Origin: Candidatus Omnitrophica bacterium CG02_land_8_20_14_3_00__42_8
GTDB lineage: Bacteria > Omnitrophota > Gorgyraeia > Gorgyraeales > Gorgyraeaceae
Direction: 5' to 3'
Assembly (NCBI GenBank): GCA_002780805.1
Contig: PEUD01000092.1
Coordinates: 959-10,461, forward strand
Length of the DNA stretch: 9,503 nucleotides
Shown: positions 4,583-9,503 of the stretch, piece after piece
How the letters are laid out: the number at the start of each line of letters is the position of its first letter
Numbering within the stretch: the first letter of the stretch is position 1
Translations under genes and position numbers: made by a program
Notes under the pieces: generated by a model
The model's input: only the letters and a program-made list of their open reading frames with translations
Told to the model about the DNA's origin: nothing
Databases searched by the model: none

Positions 4583-6616
4583 ATGACTGCTAAAGGCCTG
4601 TCTCCAAAAAATAAGAACCCAGAGAATCCCGAACGCAGGAAATATATAAGGCTTAACGTTATATTCCCTGTGGAATTTCAATTTATAGACCCTGAGACAT
4701 CCGGCTCTATAAGCGAGATAAAACAGGGTTTTACGAGGGACGTGGGCAAGGCCGGCATCTGCTTAGAGGTCAATAATCTGGAAGATGGCCTTGAGCAGGT
4801 TTTAAAAGAGGGCAGGGCCAGATTAGACCTCAGGCTGCACGTGCCTTTAGCAAGGCCTGAAACCAAGGCGATAGCGAAGATTGCCTGGCATGAGAAAATA
4901 AAGTCAGGATACCCGAATAAATATCTAATAGGCCTTTCATTTCTGCAGATAGACCCGAAGGACAGCAAGAGAATTTATTTTCACGCCACAAGAGTGATTT
5001 TAACCCCCGCTATTATAGCGATTTTCTTTTTCTTTCTTATCTCAGGGCTGGCCTATTATTATTCCGCCGGTTTTAAATCAAGGGTCGAGAATATAAAATT
5101 GGTAGAGGAATTAAGCCGGCTTTCCACTAAGAAGGCGGACCTTGAGAAGAAAATCATGGAATTTGATAAAGAGCATAAAGAGATAGGGGACAAGATTGTC
5201 TTGAACGAAGATAAGATCGAGAAATACAAGGCCAGGATTAAAGACCTGGAAAAGTTTGCTACTGACAGCAGCACAAAAGACAAGCTCATAGCATATTTAA
5301 AAGAGGATAAAGAAAAGACAAAGACAATTATGAAACACGTGCTTTATCAAAGAGCCAGGTTTGATAGAAAAGTCGGAAATCTCAATAAAGAGAATATGTA
5401 TTTGAAAAACAGGGTCTCCAGGCTTTCGGGTCAAAGGGTTTCAACAGAAGATAGTTTAAAAGACCTCCTGTCCTCGTTTAATCCGATTGAAGAAAAAAAT
5501 ATATCCAGTATGTTTCAATGGATAAAGAATCATCAATCGAAACGCACGGGCCTGGTGACGAGTTTCGAGGGCGATAAGGACCTGGAAGAATGGGGTTTTA
5601 CTTATGATCAGTCTCTTGCCTGCCAGTGTTTTACTTTGATGCGGGAACAGGACAACGCGAAAGCGATATTGGATTTTTATAAAAACAAGGCCGAAAGGCT
5701 GGAAGGCGCTTTTGCGAATGCCTATGATTCTAATACGGGAAAGATTGTGGAATACAGCGTTCATTCCGGGCCTAACGTATGGATAGGAATAGCGGCGGCC
5801 CAATACACCAGAAAATTCAAAGACGAAGAATATCTTTCAATAGCGGAGGATATCGCCGGATGGCTTATAACGCTTCAGAAACAAGATAAGGAATTTGGTT
5901 TGAAAGGCGGGCCGAAATTTGAATGGTTCAGCACAGAGCATAATCTTGACGCGTATGCTTTATTCGGCATGCTTTACAAGCTCACAGAAGAAGAGAGTTA
6001 TCTCGAAGCGCAGTATAGGGCCCTGGAATGGCTTAAGAAAAATTCTTTCAACAGGCTGGAAGGCAGGATGAATAGAGGCAAGGGAGACGCTACTATTGCC
6101 ACAGATACGTTTGCATGGGCCATTGCCGCGCTCGGGCCGGGGCTTTTGAGAGAATCCGGCATGAACCCGGATCAGATCATGGATTTTGCGGAAACAAACT
6201 GCCTGGTCACTGTAGATTATATAAGACAGGATGGAGAGACGGTTAAGGTTACGGGTTTTGATTTCGGAAAATATGAACACATGGCAAGAGGTGGGATTAT
6301 ATCTACTGAATGGACAAACCAGATGATAGTATCTTTCAGAATAATGGCTGATTTTTACAAACAGAATAGCGAATTTAATAAAACGGGATATTATAATAAA
6401 AAAGCTGATTTTTATCTCTCCGAGATAGAAAAAATGGCCATAGTAAGCCCTTCAAGGTTAGGCCAGGGCCAGGGCTGTCTTCCTTACGCAACTCAAGACG
6501 ATGTTGATACAGGCCATGGGTGGAGGATCGCGCATGGAACAAGAACAGGTTCAACCGCAGGTACAGCTTATACCATATTTGCAAAATACAATTATAACCC
6601 GCTTGTTTTAGACTGA
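4583..6616 (+). CDS. PilZ domain, membrane helix, coiled coil and periplasmic alpha/alpha-toroid (glycosidase-like) fusion protein
   Basis: The 677-residue product has four parts. Residues about 17-134 are a PilZ-like domain: ERRKYIRLN gives the RxxxR motif (Arg19, Arg23), and RDVGKAG (Asp53-Gly58) sits where c-di-GMP-binding PilZ proteins have (D/N)xSxxG, with Gly55 replacing Ser. Residues about 138-160 form one hydrophobic helix. Residues about 167-285 are a charged coiled coil. Residues about 310-677 look like an all-helical alpha/alpha toroid: SFEGDKDLEEWGFTYDQSLA, GPNVWIGIAAAQY, WFSTEHNLDAYALFGMLY, IATDTFAWAIAALGP and TGSTAGTAYTIFAKY recur in this style in six-hairpin glycosidase-like proteins. 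Candidate acidic residues are Glu329, Asp342, Glu452, Asp456, Asp508 and Glu576; which are catalytic is unknown. Expected topology is PilZ inside and toroid in the periplasm. No good ribosome-binding site precedes the ATG. The nuclease gene follows after 4 nt. Substrate and enzyme class are not determined. Confidence 0.8.
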   Translation: MTAKGLSPKNKNPENPERRKYIRLNVIFPVEFQFIDPETSGSISEIKQGFTRDVGKAGICLEVNNLEDGLEQVLKEGRARLDLRLHVPLARPETKAIAKIAWHEKIKSGYPNKYLIGLSFLQIDPKDSKRIYFHATRVILTPAIIAIFFFFLISGLAYYYSAGFKSRVENIKLVEELSRLSTKKADLEKKIMEFDKEHKEIGDKIVLNEDKIEKYKARIKDLEKFATDSSTKDKLIAYLKEDKEKTKTIMKHVLYQRARFDRKVGNLNKENMYLKNRVSRLSGQRVSTEDSLKDLLSSFNPIEEKNISSMFQWIKNHQSKRTGLVTSFEGDKDLEEWGFTYDQSLACQCFTLMREQDNAKAILDFYKNKAERLEGAFANAYDSNTGKIVEYSVHSGPNVWIGIAAAQYTRKFKDEEYLSIAEDIAGWLITLQKQDKEFGLKGGPKFEWFSTEHNLDAYALFGMLYKLTEEESYLEAQYRALEWLKKNSFNRLEGRMNRGKGDATIATDTFAWAIAALGPGLLRESGMNPDQIMDFAETNCLVTVDYIRQDGETVKVTGFDFGKYEHMARGGIISTEWTNQMIVSFRIMADFYKQNSEFNKTGYYNKKADFYLSEIEKMAIVSPSRLGQGQGCLPYATQDDVDTGHGWRIAHGTRTGSTAGTAYTIFAKYNYNPLVLD

Positions 6617-6620
6617 TAAC

Positions 6621-7433
6621 ATGAGACGACGCCAGATAAGATATGCTATATCCATAATAGCATTGCTCGCCACATCCCTGGTCATAAATTTTTCCAGGCA
6701 TACAGGGTCAACATCCCATATCTATAATAATGGGCTGCATAAATATACAGTAAGCCGCGTCGTGGACGGCGATACCGTAGAATTATCAAACGGCGAGAGG
6801 GTGAGGTATATAGGGATAGATACCCCGGAGGTGCGGGAAAAGGCAGGTTCTGGGTGGGTTTACAAACCAAGGCCTTACGCGGAAGAGGCCTGCGCATTTA
6901 ATAGAAAACTTGTCGAAGGCAAATCTGTAAGGCTGGAGTTTGATGTTCAAAAAAGAGATAAATATAAGCGTCTCCTTGCGTATGTGTATGCGGGAGAGAA
7001 GATGGTAAATATTGAAATGGTAAAAGAAGGTTTTGCGATGATATACATGTATCCGCCGAATGTAAGGTATTCCCAGAGATTTCTGGACGCTCAGAAAGAG
7101 GCGAGGGATAATAAAAGGGGGCTGTGGGTTGATCTGGAGGAAAATAAGATTTCTGCATCCGAGGCAAAAAATAATATAGGCAGGGTAAGGATGATGGAAT
7201 CCGAGGTTATTGACACCCATCTTACAGAAAAGTTATTAATATTGAAGTTCAAAGATAATTTTAAAGTGGCAATATACAAAGATAATATTCCTTCCGGATC
7301 TAAGGATATGATACGTTCTCCGAATGCATATTTTAAGGGCAAGAAGGTGAGGGTATACGGCCTGATAAAAGAATATAAAGGCCATCCTGAGATAATGCTT
7401 CACGACATGTCTCAATTAGTAATTCTTAAATAA
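6621..7433 (+). CDS. Membrane-anchored thermonuclease-family (SNase-like) protein with OB-fold-like C-terminal domain
   Basis: The product (270 aa) has a basic start and a hydrophobic segment (residues 8-24), read as a signal anchor or uncleaved signal peptide. Residues about 40-170 are an SNase domain with the catalytic set of staphylococcal nuclease intact: VVDGDT (Asp49, Asp51), VRYIGIDTPE (Arg62, Asp67, Thr68, Glu70) and KYKRLLAYVYA (Arg117), followed by the family-typical GEKMVNIEMVKEGFAMIYMY and EARDNKRGLW. It should cut DNA or RNA in a calcium-dependent way outside the cytoplasm. Residues about 185-268 resemble an OB-fold nucleic-acid-binding domain seen fused to such nucleases (YFKGKKVRVYGLIKEYKGHPEIMLHDMSQL). 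The ATG lies 4 nt after the stop of the PilZ fusion, with no ribosome-binding site, so translation is probably coupled. No lipobox is present. Nutrient scavenging, DNA uptake or matrix DNA degradation are all possible roles. Confidence 0.85.
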   Translation: MRRRQIRYAISIIALLATSLVINFSRHTGSTSHIYNNGLHKYTVSRVVDGDTVELSNGERVRYIGIDTPEVREKAGSGWVYKPRPYAEEACAFNRKLVEGKSVRLEFDVQKRDKYKRLLAYVYAGEKMVNIEMVKEGFAMIYMYPPNVRYSQRFLDAQKEARDNKRGLWVDLEENKISASEAKNNIGRVRMMESEVIDTHLTEKLLILKFKDNFKVAIYKDNIPSGSKDMIRSPNAYFKGKKVRVYGLIKEYKGHPEIMLHDMSQLVILK

Positions 7434-7454
7434 CTATTTCACTTGCTCATCTTA

Positions 7455-7479
7455 TGCTAAAATAATATCATATGATATT
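7455..7479 (+). promoter_or_regulatory. Extended -10 promoter with adjoining 16-bp palindrome upstream of typA
   Basis: TGCTAAAAT (7455-7463) is an extended -10 (TGn plus TAAAAT, 5 of 6), with no recognisable -35. It abuts the perfect palindrome AATATCATATGATATT (7464-7479), which would cover the transcription start near 7470 and so could be an operator. The region is very AT-rich, so chance is a real alternative. No Shine-Dalgarno sequence precedes the typA ATG. Confidence 0.4.
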
Positions 7480-7508
7480 CTATATTTTTAAATAACCATA
7501 ATAACTCT

Positions 7509-9329
7509 ATGACAAACCAGGCGAATATCAGAAACATAGCTATTATTGCGCATGTTGACCATGGGAAGACTACTCTTGTGGACAGCATTCTGCGCCAGAC
7601 TCACGTAGACCGCAATATTGAAGAAATGGGAGAGTGCATCATGGACTCCATGGACCTGGAGCGCGAGCGCGGTATTACCATTAAGGCAAAGAACGCGAGC
7701 GTTATTTATAAAAATACAAAGATTAACATAGTTGATACGCCGGGCCACGCTGATTTCGGAGGAGAGGTTGAACGGACATTGAGGATGGTGGACGGGGTGC
7801 TGCTTCTCATAGACGCCAAGGACGGGCCTATGCCGCAGACGCGTTTTGTGCTCAGAAAAGCCCTGGAACTTGGGCATAAGGCGATAGTTGTAATTAATAA
7901 AATAGACATGGCTGGTGCCAGGATAGACTACGCGATAAACCGCACGTTTGATCTTTTTTGCGAGCTTGACGCGGCAGAGGAACAGCTGAATTTTCCGATT
8001 ATTTACGCTTCCGCATTAAAAGGTTTTGCAACATTGGACATAAGTAAACCTTCGGATAATATATTCCCTCTTTTGGATACTATCCTGGAAACAATACCCA
8101 AACCTGTGGTAAATCCTGACGCGCCTCTTCAGATTTTAGTATTGTCGCTTCTTTCAGATTTTTATAAAGGCAAAATGGGCATAGGAAAAATTACAGCAGG
8201 CTCTATCGCAAAGGGCATGAATGTTATTCTAGCCCGAAGGGATAAGAGCCGGAAGCTTTCCAAAGTCACGGCTATTTTAAGTTACGAAGGCCTTAAACAG
8301 ATAGAGCGCGAAAGCGCTGAATCAGGAGAAATAGTGGCTGTGGCAGGCTTTGAGGAAATAGGCATAGGGGATACTATAACCGATGCTAATAAGCCGTCGC
8401 CGCTTGATCCTCCTGAAATAGAAAAACCCACTGTCCGGATGATGTTCGGCGTAAATAAAAGCCCTTTTGCCGGAAGGGACGGTAAATATGTTACTTCCCG
8501 CAGCCTTCGCGAAAGGCTTTTTAAAGAACTTGAGACAAACGTATCTTTGCGCGTAGATGAAACAGACAGCCCTGATACATTTCTTGTATCCGGCAGGGGA
8601 GAATTACACCTGGCAATTTTAATAGAGACTATGCGGCGCGAAGGTTATGAACTTCAGGTTTCCCAGCCGGAAGCTATCTTTATTGAAAAAGACGGAATAA
8701 AAATGGAACCATTTGAATTTTTAACCATTGAAGTCCCTTCGGAATATCAGGGCGTGGTTATAGAGGAGACAGGCAGGCGCAAGGCCAGTCTTAAAAATAT
8801 GTTCCAGGGTTCAAAAGGCGGGGTTTATTTTGAATACGAAATTTCAACGCGAGCCGTAATAGGTTTAAAAGCCATGTTTATGACAAAGACCCGCGGGGCT
8901 GCTATAATAAACCACGCGTTCGATGAATACGAGCCTATGGACGAGAGCCTTTCTTTTGTCAATTCTCACGGTTCGCTGGTGTCTTCTGAAAAAGGCATTT
9001 CCACGTCATACGCTCTGAATAACGCTCAGGAACGCGGCGAATTATTTATAGGCCCAAATGTCGACGTTTATGAAGGTATGATTATCGGACAGAATTCCAG
9101 GCCGGAAGACCTTGATCTAAGCCCATGCAAAACAAAAAAGCTTACCAATATGAGGGCAGCCGGTTCTGACGACGCTATTATACTCACGCCTCCCAAGGAA
9201 ATGACCCTGGAGCTTTCCATAGAATATCTCGCGAGCGATGAACTCCTGGAAGTGACCCCCAAAAATCTCAGATTAAGAAAAAAGATTTTAGACCCCCTGA
9301 CCCGCAAGCGTTCAAAAAGGAGGAAATAG
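7509..9329 (+). CDS. typA: Translational GTPase TypA/BipA
   Basis: The product (606 aa) is the ribosome-binding GTPase of the EF-G superfamily that aids ribosome assembly and stress or low-temperature growth. All G motifs are intact: AHVDHGKTT (residues 14-22), RERGITI in switch I, DTPGHADF (76-83), NKID (130-133) and SALKG (168-172). After the beta-barrel domain come the EF-G-like domains and the TypA-specific C-terminus, with the signatures TNMRAAGSDDAIILTPP and LLEVTPKNLRLRKKIL. The length matches E. coli BipA (about 607), and the end is a basic tail (TRKRSKRRK). It has its own promoter candidate. Its TAG stop overlaps the left end of the transposon remnant; because the C-terminal signature is complete, no essential part seems lost. 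Confidence 0.97.
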   Translation: MTNQANIRNIAIIAHVDHGKTTLVDSILRQTHVDRNIEEMGECIMDSMDLERERGITIKAKNASVIYKNTKINIVDTPGHADFGGEVERTLRMVDGVLLLIDAKDGPMPQTRFVLRKALELGHKAIVVINKIDMAGARIDYAINRTFDLFCELDAAEEQLNFPIIYASALKGFATLDISKPSDNIFPLLDTILETIPKPVVNPDAPLQILVLSLLSDFYKGKMGIGKITAGSIAKGMNVILARRDKSRKLSKVTAILSYEGLKQIERESAESGEIVAVAGFEEIGIGDTITDANKPSPLDPPEIEKPTVRMMFGVNKSPFAGRDGKYVTSRSLRERLFKELETNVSLRVDETDSPDTFLVSGRGELHLAILIETMRREGYELQVSQPEAIFIEKDGIKMEPFEFLTIEVPSEYQGVVIEETGRRKASLKNMFQGSKGGVYFEYEISTRAVIGLKAMFMTKTRGAAIINHAFDEYEPMDESLSFVNSHGSLVSSEKGISTSYALNNAQERGELFIGPNVDVYEGMIIGQNSRPEDLDLSPCKTKKLTNMRAAGSDDAIILTPPKEMTLELSIEYLASDELLEVTPKNLRLRKKILDPLTRKRSKRRK

Positions 9330-9381
9330 GGACAGACACTTATTAATTGAGAAGGCATGTTGATTGATGTATGATTAGCGC

Positions 9382-9435
9382 ATGCCAAGAATAGCAAGAG
9401 TAGTAGGAATAAAAAGAAAAAGGGGACGTCCTTAA
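9382..9435 (+). pseudogene. Truncated REP-associated tyrosine transposase, first codons only
   Basis: The ATG at 9382 opens a 17-codon frame reading MPRIARVVGIKRKRGRP. The first eight residues match the characteristic beginning of REP-associated tyrosine (Y1, IS200-like) transposases, which normally continue PGYPHHxxQRG; that continuation, with the HUH metal-binding motif, is missing. After RVV the frame runs into the element's right-hand GGGGAC sequence and stops. This looks like an internal deletion product and cannot encode a working enzyme. With only eight matching residues the call is moderate. Confidence 0.5.
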
Positions 9436-9436
9436 A

Positions 9437-9470
9437 GGGGACACCCTATGGCATCTAGCAGACTGTCCCC
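9437..9470. repeat. Inverted repeat within the transposon remnant
   Basis: GGGGACA (9437-9443) pairs with TGTCCCC (9464-9470) around a 20-nt loop. A further GGGGAC lies at 9422-9427 within GGACGTCC, itself an 8-bp palindrome. These are probably the structured right end of the element. No T-run follows the stem, so it is not a clear typA terminator. Confidence 0.55.
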
Positions 9471-9503
9471 AAATAGGATGCCCCTATAAAGTAGATAAAA
9501 AAT

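Larger units (their letters stand above)
9327..9470. mobile_element. Small MITE-like remnant of a REP-associated (Y1/IS200-like) transposase element
   Basis: The block begins TAGGGACAGACACTT on the typA stop and ends near GACTGTCCCC. The 7-bp sequence GGGACAG (9329-9335) is exactly complemented by CTGTCCC (9463-9469), giving terminal inverted repeats about 140 bp apart. Inside is the start of a transposase-like reading frame, cut short, and a GGGGAC-rich right part (9422-9427 and 9437-9442). The presence of GGGGACA...TGTCCCC pairs resembles remnants around Y1 transposase genes in environmental genomes. Exact ends are uncertain and the window stops 33 nt later. Confidence 0.5.

Noticed and set aside
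5456..6701. Several open frames of about 100 residues on the minus strand within the PilZ-fusion gene
   Set aside because: They lie antisense to a well-supported gene, have no ribosome-binding sites or recognisable domains, and their composition is that of a reversed coding strand.
6786..7220. 144-residue minus-strand frame across the nuclease gene
   Set aside because: The opposite strand encodes an SNase domain with all catalytic residues; the antisense product is rich in Pro, Tyr and His with no pattern.
7488..7877. 129-residue minus-strand frame at the typA 5' end
   Set aside because: It is antisense to the highly conserved GTPase domain of TypA; the open frame follows from codon usage there.
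9330..9503. Functional transposase gene at the right edge
   Set aside because: The frame from 9382 ends after 17 codons and no catalytic motif is visible in the remaining sequence on either strand.

Overview
The window reads as bacterial chromosome from an uncultivated, AT-leaning Gram-negative lineage. The gene style fits Candidatus Omnitrophota or a near neighbour: a group 4 hydrogenase tail, a pseudopilin set with a PilX-like protein carrying a large passenger, a PilZ/toroid fusion, and many short intergenic palindromes. This placement is inference from resemblance and was not tested. Every convincing gene lies on the + strand.

Layout. (1) 1-845 is the end of a hydrogenase locus: the C-terminal part of a HycF-like iron-sulfur subunit, then a HycI-type [NiFe]-hydrogenase maturation endopeptidase with all three expected metal ligands. 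(2) 902-1309 is a DUF151 'bifunctional nuclease' gene with its own promoter so close to the ATG that the mRNA may be nearly leaderless. (3) 1429-4336 is a compact pseudopilin operon behind a perfect TATAAT: a PilV/GspI-like protein, a PilW/GspJ-like protein, a 523-residue PilX/GspK-like protein with a beta-rich passenger and calcium-loop-like acidic segments, and a small protein with a signal peptide and a C-terminal membrane anchor. (4) 4337-4582 has no gene but is packed with two perfect palindromes, a rho-independent terminator, a promoter candidate and a double hairpin. (5) 4583-7433 is a two-gene unit: a PilZ domain joined through one membrane helix and a coiled coil to a predicted periplasmic alpha/alpha-toroid (glycosidase-like) domain, followed 4 nt later by a membrane-anchored staphylococcal-nuclease homologue with an OB-fold-like tail. 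(6) 7509-9329 is a complete typA/bipA. (7) 9327-9503 holds what looks like a small deletion remnant of a REP-associated (Y1/IS200-like) transposase element whose left end overlaps the typA stop codon.

How the genes may work together. The hydrogenase pair is metabolic. The pseudopilin operon would supply minor subunits of a type IV pilus or type II secretion-like fibre. The PilZ fusion and nuclease pair is the most interesting part. A cytoplasmic c-di-GMP-type receptor is tied across the membrane to a carbohydrate-active-looking domain and co-encoded with an exported nuclease, which suggests a signal-controlled module acting on envelope or matrix polysaccharide and extracellular DNA. That is a hypothesis.

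Dispersed palindromes are a second theme. Two families each occur twice in under 4 kb. One pair differs by a matched insertion in both arms, which points to conservation of the palindrome itself.
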